Below are positions 1 to 6,831 of a stretch of DNA of 64,000 nt, one piece after another. The DNA is taken from the NCBI GenBank assembly GCA_016208315.1, contig JACQYF010000139.1, positions 1 through 64,000 on the forward strand. The letters are read 5' to 3'. This DNA comes from Chloroflexota bacterium (lineage in GTDB: Bacteria; Chloroflexota; Anaerolineae; UBA4142). The notes below the pieces were generated by a model. The model was not told where the DNA came from and did no database searches. It saw only the letters and a list, made by a program, of their open reading frames with translations. Each line of letters begins with the position of its first letter. The stretch's first letter is position 1. Made by a program: the position numbers and the translations under genes.

Positions 1-99
1 ATCATGGCTGACTTGATCCAAGTGCTCGGCCAGATACGAGCCAGTGTAGTTCGCGACCGTACTGACCAGAAATTCGACATATTGAAGTTTGGTAATCAT
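1..99 (-). mobile_element. Transposase, N-terminal fragment (runs off window)
   Basis: Reading the minus strand from the ATG at 99-97 gives 33 uninterrupted codons to the window edge, starting MITKLQYVEFLVSTVANYTG and continuing SYLAEHLDQVSHD. This resembles the N-terminus of DDE transposases of the IS701-like group, which often open with a short hydrophobic helix, an 'NYT' segment and a 'SHD' motif. Only the N-terminus is visible, so family assignment and intactness cannot be judged. A small hairpin lies just upstream of the start codon. Confidence 0.5.
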
Positions 100-100
100 G

Positions 101-120
101 GCCGCATTCTATCATGCGGC
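101..120. repeat. Hairpin just upstream of the transposase start
   Basis: GCCGCA at 101-106 is the exact inverse of TGCGGC at 115-120, with an 8-base loop. On the minus strand it ends one base before the transposase ATG, so it could mask translation initiation, as known for some insertion sequences, or be part of the element end. The role is inferred. Confidence 0.4.
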
Positions 121-213
121 AGACTCAAGCGAAAGTCCTGATCATAAATAGCTCACCATCAGAAGGCACACGCATTTCGCAAACGCAATTTGATTCAGAA
201 AGGATAGGCTGAC

Positions 214-1227
214 ATGGCACAAGCAGAATCCCAATCGGAAACATTTGAAGAATTCAAAAGATCGTTCTCCTATGGTGCGCGCTCGAACATGAATTTCAAG
301 TTTCTCAAGAATCTTTCGAATGAAGACGCAGGCGAATTCTTCAAACAACTCTTGCAGAAACTGGGAGAGAGTTTTGACAATGGCGATTTGCGTCGCCTCC
401 ATCAGTTCATAGTGGAATGGCAAGCACGCGGCTATGCGGCCCGCGGCAACTATGCCTACGATGATACGTCGTTCACTCCGTTGCAAAAACCGATCGCGCA
501 ATCGCGGGTAACGCTCTTGACTTCGAGCGGGCATTTCGTCGAAGGACACGATCCCGAACCGTTCGGCATCAAGAAGATGACTCAACAACAGTGCGAGCAG
601 TTGATTGACGATTTTCTCAAGAGCGAACCAACGCTCAGTTCGATTCCGATAGACACGCCGAGGGATCATCTGCGAGTGCGTCATGGCGGTTATGATATTC
701 ACGGCGCGCAAACTGATCCGAATGTGGTCTTCGCACTCGAACGCCTGCGCGAAATCCAGCAGGAAGGCATGATTGGCGCACTCGCCGAAGAAGCGTATTC
801 GTTTGTAGGCGCAACCGCGCAAACGCGCTTGCTCAAACATGCGGGACCCGAATGGGTAAAACTATTCAAGCAAAAGCATGTGGATGCCGCTCTGCTGGTG
901 CCGGTCTGACCTGTGTGTCATGTGTCCGTGGGACACGTCGCGCGCTTGCTGGAAGCAGATGGAATTCCAACGGTGGTCATTGCGGTCAAAGCATTTCTGC
1001 CGCGCCTTGAGCCAATGAAAATTCCACGTTTGGTGATAACCCATCATCCAATGGGAAGACCGCTGGGTGCGCCTGGTGATCGTGAGCGACAACGTGAGGT
1101 GATTATCGCCGCGCTCAAGCTACTCGAAACCGCAACGGAGGGCGGAACGCTGGTTGAATTGGCAGAGCCATATCGTGTTTCGCCAAAGCGTGAATCGAAA
1201 CATACTCCCGGAAACAAATCCAAGTGA
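214..1227 (+). CDS. Selenoprotein B-like glycine/betaine/proline reductase family protein with in-frame TGA (Sec232)
   Basis: Two open stretches, 214-906 and 910-1227, lie in the same frame and are separated only by TGA at 907-909. Read through, they give 337 residues. Conserved blocks of the selenoprotein B (GrdB/PrdB-like) family run across the junction: 'RHGGYD', 'ALERLREIQQEGMIGALAE', 'YSFVGA', then 'AALLVPV-U-PVCH' and 'SVGHVARLLEADGIPTVVI'. The TGA sits where relatives carry a redox-active Cys or Sec, forming U232-x-x-C235. Known members form the catalytic subunit that attacks the amino-acid substrate in clostridial reductases; the substrate of this short version is unknown. A purine-rich ribosome site (about 198-207) precedes ATG 214. 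A hairpin at 913-945 fits a bacterial SECIS. No partner reductase subunits are adjacent. Pseudogene or sequencing error is possible but unlikely given the conserved position. Confidence 0.85.
913..945 (+). promoter_or_regulatory. Putative bacterial SECIS hairpin for Sec232
   Basis: It starts three bases after the TGA. The outer stem 913-918 (GTGTGT) pairs with 940-945 (GCGCGC) through alternating G-C and G-U pairs. After one C-C mismatch, the inner stem 920-927 pairs with 931-938, leaving loop GTG at 928-930. The loop lies about 19 bases from the TGA and begins with G, matching the recalled bSECIS rule of a G in the first two loop bases. Found by eye, not by energy calculation. Confidence 0.7.
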
Positions 1228-1237
1228 AAAGTCGAAG

Positions 1238-1267
1238 CGTGCCGCCAGGTAAGATACCGGCGGCACG
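1238..1267. terminator. Strong GC hairpin between selenoprotein and glucoamylase genes
   Basis: CGTGCCGCC (1238-1246) and GGTA (48-51 of the same stretch) pair with TACC and GGCGGCACG ending at 1267, giving 13 base pairs with one bulged A and an AGA loop. Only a weak T-rich stretch follows, so it may be a weak or factor-dependent terminator or an mRNA stabiliser. Confidence 0.5.
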
Positions 1268-1298
1268 TATCGTCTTATAAGTGTGAGGGACAACATCT

Positions 1299-3326
1299 AT
1301 GCCGCGTGACCTGCCGCTGGGCAACGGAAACCTGCTTGTTGCTTTTGACAACCATTATCAGATTCGTGATTTCTATTGGCCCCACGTGGGACAAGACAAT
1401 CACGCGATGGGACATCCCTTTCGCACTGGCGTCTGGGTGGAGGGTCAGTTCCGCTGGTTCGACGATGCGGGATGGCAACGCGACCTGGGCTATGAGCACG
1501 AAACGCTCGTGTCGAAAGTAAACCTCGCGCACGCTGATTTGAAATTGTCCATCGTCGCCGCAGACGCAGTGGACTTTCACGAGAACGTGCTCGTCCGCCG
1601 CTTCGATGTGACCAATCACACCCATCGCGCGCGCGAGGTGCGACTCTTTTTTCATCACGACTTGCACATCGCGGGCAACGAAGTCGGCGACACCGCGTAC
1701 TATGAACCTGACCGTCGCGCGGTGATTCATTACAAAGGTGCGAATTGGTTTCTCGCGAATGGCGCGCTGGTTCAATCCGAAGGTGACCCAGCCCCAGGAT
1801 GGGTCGCATCACCTGACACGGCGAAAGGTTTGGTGGTCGGCGCGCACCAATGGGCGTGCGGACTCAAAGAAGTTCACAACCTGCAAGGCACGTGGCGCGA
1901 CGCCGAAGATGGTCAACTCTCTGGAAGCGCGGTCGCGCACGGATCGGTGGACTCGTGCATCGGATTCACGCTGACGATTCCCGCAGGACAAACGCGCATC
2001 GTGTACTCTTGGCTCGTGGTTGGTTCGGACTTTGAAAATGTCGTGGCGCTGAATCGGATGGCGCGACAACGGGGTCCGCAATCTTTTCTCGATCGGACGG
2101 CGGCGTACTGGCGCTTGTGGTTGAATCGGCATCGTCCCGATTTTCAAGACCTGCCTCACAAAATTCAAGATCAATACCTCACCAGTCTACTCGTGATTCG
2201 CACGCAAATTGATAACGATGGTGCGATCATTGCCGCGAACGATACCGATATTTCTTCGGCGGTGCGTGACACCTATAGTTACATGTGGCCCCGCGACGGT
2301 GCGTTGGTGGCGCAAGCATTGACTCTCGCCGGTTACATTGATTTGCCGCGCGCGTTTTTCCAATTTTGCGCCAACGTGATCACGCGCGAAGGTTACCTCC
2401 TGCACAAGTACAATCCCGACGGCACGCTCGCCTCGAGTTGGCATCCCTGGTATCGCGAGGGTCACAAAGACCTGCCAATTCAGGAAGACGAAACCGCGCT
2501 CGTTTTGTGGGCGCTCTGGAATCACTTTGAACGCTTCGGCGATGTCGAGTTTATCAAGCCGCTCTACAAAACGTTGATTGCTACATCCGCCGAGTTCCTG
2601 ATTGCATACCGCGATCCAGAAACGAAATTGCCATTGCCCAGTTACGATTTGTGGGAAGAGCGGCGCGGCGTCTTGGCTTGGACGGTTGCGGCAACTTGGG
2701 CGGGGTTGAATGCAGCGGCAAATTTCGCGGAAAGTTTCGGCGACACGACGCGCGCGTTCCACTGCCGCGCGGCTGCCGATGAAATCAAAGCCGGCGTCGA
2801 AAAATTTCTGTGGCGACCCGAACGCAATTGTTTCGCGCGCATGATCAACCGCGCGCCCGATGGCAACTGGGAAGTGGACGACGCACTCGATGCTTCACTC
2901 ACCGGGTTGTGGCTCTTTGGGATGTATGCACCTAATGACCTGAAAATCGTCGCGACGATGAATGCCATCCGCGAGCGATTGTGGGTCAAGACGGACATCG
3001 GCGGAGTCGCGCGTTACCAGGATGATCGCTATCACCAAGTCAGTCAAGACCTCGCGAACGTGCCGGGGAACCCCTGGTTTATCTCGACTTTGTGGCTGGC
3101 GCGTTGGTACGCGGTCACTGCTCGCTCAACATCAGACCTGAAACGTTCGCTATCCCTTATCGAGTGGGTCACGGAACACGCGCTTGCCAGCGGCGTACTG
3201 GCGGAACAGGTGCATCCCTTCTCGGGTGCGCCATTATCGGTCAGCCCGCTGACCTGGAGTCACGCGGCATTCGTGTCTACGGTGCAAACTTATTTGCAGA
3301 CGCAGAAAGAATTGAAAGGAGCATAA
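1299..3326 (+). CDS. Glycoside hydrolase family 15 glucoamylase/glucodextranase-like enzyme
   Basis: The 675-residue protein has the N-terminal beta-sandwich typical of prokaryotic GH15 ('LPLGNGNLLVAFDNHYQIRD') and then an (alpha/alpha)6 barrel. 'YSYMWPRDGALVAQAL', 'IQEDETALVLWAL' and 'YDLWEERRGVLAWTVAA' are GH15 signatures. E453 or E454 in 'LWEERRG' is the likely general acid and E636 in 'LAEQVHP' the likely base. GH15 enzymes release glucose from the non-reducing ends of alpha-glucans, or cleave trehalose or dextran; which applies here cannot be decided. There is no signal peptide, so it is probably cytoplasmic and acts on glycogen or imported oligosaccharides. A CBM48 gene follows three bases later and glucokinase lies downstream, which fits a glucan-to-glucose-6-phosphate route. 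Confidence 0.9.
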   Translation: MPRDLPLGNGNLLVAFDNHYQIRDFYWPHVGQDNHAMGHPFRTGVWVEGQFRWFDDAGWQRDLGYEHETLVSKVNLAHADLKLSIVAADAVDFHENVLVRRFDVTNHTHRAREVRLFFHHDLHIAGNEVGDTAYYEPDRRAVIHYKGANWFLANGALVQSEGDPAPGWVASPDTAKGLVVGAHQWACGLKEVHNLQGTWRDAEDGQLSGSAVAHGSVDSCIGFTLTIPAGQTRIVYSWLVVGSDFENVVALNRMARQRGPQSFLDRTAAYWRLWLNRHRPDFQDLPHKIQDQYLTSLLVIRTQIDNDGAIIAANDTDISSAVRDTYSYMWPRDGALVAQALTLAGYIDLPRAFFQFCANVITREGYLLHKYNPDGTLASSWHPWYREGHKDLPIQEDETALVLWALWNHFERFGDVEFIKPLYKTLIATSAEFLIAYRDPETKLPLPSYDLWEERRGVLAWTVAATWAGLNAAANFAESFGDTTRAFHCRAAADEIKAGVEKFLWRPERNCFARMINRAPDGNWEVDDALDASLTGLWLFGMYAPNDLKIVATMNAIRERLWVKTDIGGVARYQDDRYHQVSQDLANVPGNPWFISTLWLARWYAVTARSTSDLKRSLSLIEWVTEHALASGVLAEQVHPFSGAPLSVSPLTWSHAAFVSTVQTYLQTQKELKGA

Positions 3327-3329
3327 CCT

Positions 3330-3626
3330 ATGCTGAAAAGAGATGTTTCCAAGAACGGCAAAACGTGCAAGGTGACTTTTGAATTGCCCGCTCAAGTGAA
3401 CGCGCAGACCGCGTGTTTGTGCGGCGAATTCAACGACTGGGACGAAAAATCTCATCCGATGAAACGGGGCAAGGATGGCAGTTTCAGTTTGACGATCTCG
3501 CTGACAACGGGCCAGTCCTATCGCTTTCGCTATCTCCTTGACGGCGAACGCTGGGAGAACGACTGGGAGGCGGACGCCTACGTGCCTAACGAGTTCGGCA
3601 GCGAGGATTCGGTGGCGCAACTGTGA
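3330..3626 (+). CDS. Isolated CBM48 / AMPK-beta-type glycogen-binding domain protein
   Basis: This 98-residue protein is a single early-set (Ig-like) carbohydrate-binding module: 'KVTFELPAQVNAQTACLCGEFNDWD', 'MKRGKDGSFSLTISL', then 'YRFRYLLDGERWENDWEAD'. The pattern of W, K and N resembles AMPK-beta glycogen-binding domains and isoamylase N-terminal domains. There is no catalytic domain. It begins three bases after the glucoamylase stop and overlaps the next gene, so it is probably co-translated and may tether glucan enzymes to glycogen. Confidence 0.85.
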   Translation: MLKRDVSKNGKTCKVTFELPAQVNAQTACLCGEFNDWDEKSHPMKRGKDGSFSLTISLTTGQSYRFRYLLDGERWENDWEADAYVPNEFGSEDSVAQL

Positions 3627-4177
3627 CAAAATCGCCGATAGGCAACCTTGCACCTGACGCAAGACTGGCTACGATTGACGGACAAACACTCTCGCTCGCC
3701 GAGACAATGGGCAAGGGACAAAATACGCTACTCGTTTTCTTGCGGCACCTGGGTTGACTGCCTTGCCGTGAGCATGTGGCACAGTTGTGCCAACACACGG
3801 CTGCGTTTCAAGCAGCGAATACGCGCATCGTCCTGGTGTCGTTTGGAGCGGCGTACCAAGCGCGTGCGTGGCAGGCCGAAATGGGCGCGTGCTTTACGCT
3901 CTTGCTTGACCCAGATCGTGCGGCGTATCGCGCGTACGATTTGGAGCGCTCGCTGGCGCGGGCGTGGCAACCGAAAGTGTGGTTGGAGTACGCGCGCTTG
4001 ATGATGAGCGGCAAAAAATGGCGCGGCATTCAAGGTGACAGCACGCAACTCGGGGGCGATTTTATCGCAGATGCAGATGGCATCCTTCGATTCGCGCATC
4101 GCAGTCACGATCCGACGGATCGTCCGTCGGTGGCGCAACTGTTAAAAGAAATTAAGACACTGAATCCCACGATATGA
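3623..4177 (+). CDS. Peroxiredoxin-like (AhpC/TSA superfamily) selenoprotein with in-frame TGA (Sec45)
   Basis: From GTG 3623, which overlaps the previous stop, the frame runs to 4177 with one internal TGA at 3755-3757. The 184-residue product reads 'GNLAPDARLATIDGQTLSLA', 'NTLLVFLRHLG-U-LPCREHVAQL' and 'RIVLVSFGAAYQARAWQAEM', ending in a redoxin-fold C-terminus ('GGDFIADADGILRFAHRS'). In relatives the motif is usually FFRHFGCPFCREHVAQL, so TGA replaces the first Cys of the CxxC (U45-x-x-C48). Such proteins are thiol or selenol peroxidases or disulfide reductases; the reductant is unknown. A two-tier hairpin at 3765-3801 fits a bSECIS. The stop overlaps the glucokinase ATG (ATGA), so the gene sits inside a tight operon, which argues against decay. 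Confidence 0.87.
3765..3801 (+). promoter_or_regulatory. Putative bacterial SECIS hairpin for Sec45
   Basis: The outer stem GCCGTG (3765-3770) pairs perfectly with CACGGC (3796-3801). An internal loop (AGCATG opposite ACA) separates it from a perfect inner stem TGGCAC (3777-3782)/GTGCCA (3787-3792). The apical loop AGTT (3783-3786) has G in second position and lies 25 bases beyond the TGA. This matches the recalled bSECIS shape well. Confidence 0.78.
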
Positions 4178-5184
4178 ACCTCGCAAACCAACTGTTTCTA
4201 GCGGGCGACATTGGCGGAACCAAAACCGCGTTAGCAATTTTCTCCACCGAGCAAGGCGTACGCCAGCCCATTGCAGCAACAACATTTCCGAGCAACCGTT
4301 ATGCGTCGCTCGAAGAGATGGTCAAAGAATTTCTCGCGGACAAGCATCTTCGGGTGACTCGCGCGAGTCTGGGTGTGGCAGGACCTGTTCAAAAAGAGCG
4401 CGCCCAAATTACCAATCTTCCCTGGGTTGTTGACGCACGCATTCTCAGTCAGACCCTCGGCGGCGTTCCCGTTCGTTTGCTAAATGATCTCGTGGCGATT
4501 GCGCACGCGATTCCTTTTCTGGAATCTTCTGACTTGGAAACGCTGGAAGAGGGTGCGGCAGGAAAACACAGCCCTATGGCGGTCATTGCCCCAGGTACTG
4601 GGCTGGGCGAAGCCTACTTGATCTGGGATGGCAACCGCTATCTTCCGTTGCCATCAGAAGGCGGACACGTCGATTTTGCGCCGACGAATCCAACCGAACT
4701 AGAATTGCTGACCTATCTTCAAGCACGCTTGGAACACGTCAGTTACGAACGAGTTTGTTCGGGCAAAGGGATCCCAAACTTGTACGCTTTTTTGAAAGAC
4801 ACCGGGCGTTTCGCTGAACCTGAATGGCTACGCGCCGAGATCGCTTCAGCCCAGGATGTAACGCGCATCATCCTCCAGTCCGCCGTCGAGGGCAAGGCAG
4901 ATATTTGTGTCGAGACCCTAAAATTTTTCGTCTCGATTCTGGGGAGCGAGGCCGGGAATCTTGCGTTGAAAATCCTGGCGACAGGAGGGGTCTATCTCGC
5001 TGGCGGCATCCCGCCGCGCATTCTGCCGCAACTCAAAGAAACGAATTTCATCGATTCATTCACGCGCAAAGGACGCTTCGAGAATTGGCTTGCCCAAGTG
5101 CCCGTCTACGTCATTGTCAACCCTGGGATTGCGCTTGTGGGTGCAGCGTGTCACGGCTTGGAAGGAGCACATGACCATGACTGA
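4174..5184 (+). CDS. glk: Glucokinase (Glk family)
   Basis: The protein has 336 residues and starts with the ATP-phosphate motif 'LAGDIGGTKTALAIF'. It continues with 'LNDLVAIAHAIPFL', 'VIAPGTGLGEAYLIW' and 'SEGGHVDFAPTNPTE', all diagnostic of the bacterial glucokinase family (EC 2.7.1.2) rather than ROK kinases. It phosphorylates glucose to glucose-6-phosphate. Its ATG overlaps the stop of the peroxiredoxin-like gene and its end overlaps 6-phosphogluconolactonase, so these three are probably one transcript. Placed after the glucoamylase, it would trap the released glucose. Confidence 0.93.
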   Translation: MNLANQLFLAGDIGGTKTALAIFSTEQGVRQPIAATTFPSNRYASLEEMVKEFLADKHLRVTRASLGVAGPVQKERAQITNLPWVVDARILSQTLGGVPVRLLNDLVAIAHAIPFLESSDLETLEEGAAGKHSPMAVIAPGTGLGEAYLIWDGNRYLPLPSEGGHVDFAPTNPTELELLTYLQARLEHVSYERVCSGKGIPNLYAFLKDTGRFAEPEWLRAEIASAQDVTRIILQSAVEGKADICVETLKFFVSILGSEAGNLALKILATGGVYLAGGIPPRILPQLKETNFIDSFTRKGRFENWLAQVPVYVIVNPGIALVGAACHGLEGAHDHD

Positions 5185-5920
5185 ACCGCAACTCCTGATC
5201 TTCGAGAATTTGGAACGCTTGACCTGCGCTGCGGTAGAGCGATTTGCGGGGCTGGCACAGGAGGCAATTGCGGCACGCGGGCGATTCAAGGTTGCGCTCT
5301 CGGGTGGCAATACCCCGCAGGGGATGTATCGTCGACTGGCGCAATCCCCCTATCGCAATGAATTGCCTTGGTCGCAAACGCATTTCTTTTGGGGCGATGA
5401 ACGCGATGTGCCGCCCGATCATCCCGAGAGCAATTATCATCAAGCGTTTGTGACTCTGCTGAATCACACGGCGGTTCCAGCGGAAAATATTCATCGGGTG
5501 AAGGGCGAGTTGGAACCCCGTGTCGCCGCCAAAGACTATGCGGACCAACTGCGCCAGTTTGCTGAAGACGGGTACACCTGGCCCCGCTTTGACTTGGTTG
5601 TGTTAGGACTCGGCAACGACGGACATACGGCTTCGCTCTTCTCCGGTCCAATATCGCCGGAGGCTTCTCAATCCACGGTCCTCGCAGTAACTGCCGACTA
5701 CCAGGGCCGCCCCGCGGACCGCGTGACCCTCACACCGCTAGTTCTCAATTCGGCGCGGCAAATCATTTTCCTGGTCAGCGGCGCGAGCAAAGCAGAGGCG
5801 ATCCAAGCCGTGCTACGCGGGAAACGCGATACAGCCCGCTGGCCAGCTCAGCGCATTCATCCATGGGATGGGACCATCACTTGGATGATCGATGTGCCAG
5901 CCGCAAGCCAACTGAAGTAA
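5177..5920 (+). CDS. pgl: 6-phosphogluconolactonase
   Basis: This protein of about 247 residues hydrolyses 6-phosphogluconolactone, the second step of the oxidative pentose phosphate pathway (EC 3.1.1.31). The SOL/DevB motifs are present: 'FKVALSGGNTPQGMYRRL', 'FFWGDERDVPPDHPESNY' and 'LVVLGLGNDGHTASLFSG'. Two in-frame ATGs are possible (5171 and 5177); AAGGAG at 5162-5167 is better spaced for 5177. It overlaps the end of glk. zwf and gnd lie about 8 kb downstream in the same orientation. Confidence 0.92.
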   Translation: MTEPQLLIFENLERLTCAAVERFAGLAQEAIAARGRFKVALSGGNTPQGMYRRLAQSPYRNELPWSQTHFFWGDERDVPPDHPESNYHQAFVTLLNHTAVPAENIHRVKGELEPRVAAKDYADQLRQFAEDGYTWPRFDLVVLGLGNDGHTASLFSGPISPEASQSTVLAVTADYQGRPADRVTLTPLVLNSARQIIFLVSGASKAEAIQAVLRGKRDTARWPAQRIHPWDGTITWMIDVPAASQLK

Positions 5921-6005
5921 ATCGTAAAGCCGAAATTGCCCCACCGCTTGAGGTAGACCCAGTTGAAAACCGAAGTGCGGTGACAGCGAATTAGTCACAG
6001 CGTCG
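5921..6005. other. Short gap between convergent genes
   Basis: These 85 bases lie between the convergent pgl and methyltransferase genes. No clear hairpin with a T tract was seen. Confidence 0.4.
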
Positions 6006-6830
6006 TCAGTTCGCGTGGCATGCGGACGGTCTGACTCCAACGAGGATCGCATAGCCCAATTTGCCCGTGTGAATTGTTTCCGCCGCAACGCGCGCGAGCA
6101 ATTTGGCTTGCTCGAAATCGACGGTCGGTAGATCGAGTTTTTTGAGTTTCACGAGCAGTTCTGCACCCAGGAGTTTGGCTCGAATCGTGCTGACCATTTC
6201 GACCAGCGCATCGTCGTGCCGTTCGGTTTCGATTCGAGTGAACCCTGTGCCTTCAAGGTACGCCACGTACTCTTCAATCCGTTGCGCGTCGGCGATACAA
6301 GCGATCCACGCCAAGAGTGTCTCCAGTTCTGGCGGGAGTGGTCCCGTGCGCGTGAGATCGCTCAAACCAATCTGTCCCCCAGGACGAAGCACACGCGCGA
6401 ACTCAGCGGCAGTTGTTACCTTATTTGGAAACGCGCAAAAGGCGCATTCGCAAATCACCGCATCGAATTCGCCGTCATCGAAAGCCAGCACTTCCGCATC
6501 CCCCTGTCTGAATTCGACGCGCTCAGCCATTCCCGCCTGTTGCGCGGCAGCGTTGGCTTGAGCAACCAACTTGGCGCTATAGTCTACGCCGACGACCTGG
6601 CATCCAAATTTCTGCGCGAGAAAGATGGCGCTGGTGCCTTTGCCCGCCGCGACATCGAGCACGCGGCTGTGCGTATCCAATTTGAGCAATGCGCCTAGTC
6701 GCTCGGTGAGCGCCAACCCACCAGGATGAAACGAATCACCCAGGAGCAATTTGGTCCAGTCGCTTTCATAAAGTGCGGCACAGCAAGTCTTGATGGTCGT
6801 CGCTTGAACGAATTGAATGGGCTGGGTCAT
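6006..6830 (-). CDS. Class I SAM-dependent methyltransferase (UbiE/ArsM-like)
   Basis: The 274-residue protein has a Rossmann methyltransferase core: motif I 'VLDVAAGKGTSAIFLAQKFG', 'VVGVDYSAKLVAQAN', motif II 'GEFDAVICECAFCAF' and motif III 'EFARVLRPGGQIGLSDL'. An N-terminal helical segment with 'CCAALYESDWTKLLLGDSFHPGG' resembles methyltransferases of the arsenite-methylating type, and a CxC ('CECAFC') lies in the core, but the substrate is not established. ATG 6830 has an AGGGA site about 7 bases upstream. The start lies one base after the stop of the radical SAM gene, so the two are surely co-expressed and may modify the same substrate. Confidence 0.8.
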   Translation of the reverse strand: MTQPIQFVQATTIKTCCAALYESDWTKLLLGDSFHPGGLALTERLGALLKLDTHSRVLDVAAGKGTSAIFLAQKFGCQVVGVDYSAKLVAQANAAAQQAGMAERVEFRQGDAEVLAFDDGEFDAVICECAFCAFPNKVTTAAEFARVLRPGGQIGLSDLTRTGPLPPELETLLAWIACIADAQRIEEYVAYLEGTGFTRIETERHDDALVEMVSTIRAKLLGAELLVKLKKLDLPTVDFEQAKLLARVAAETIHTGKLGYAILVGVRPSACHAN

Positions 6831-6831
6831 T

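Noticed and set aside
142-840. Long minus-strand open frame of 232 codons
   Set aside because: It lies opposite the selenoprotein-B-like gene, shows no family motif and has no ribosome site.
907-909. TGA read as true stop or frameshift, giving two separate genes
   Set aside because: Both halves are in the same frame, conserved blocks of one family continue across the TGA, and the second half alone has no ribosome site.
3648-4001. Overlapping plus-strand frame in another phase within the peroxiredoxin-like gene
   Set aside because: Its translation is Arg/Trp-rich and without motifs. The redoxin fold is found only in the frame containing the TGA.
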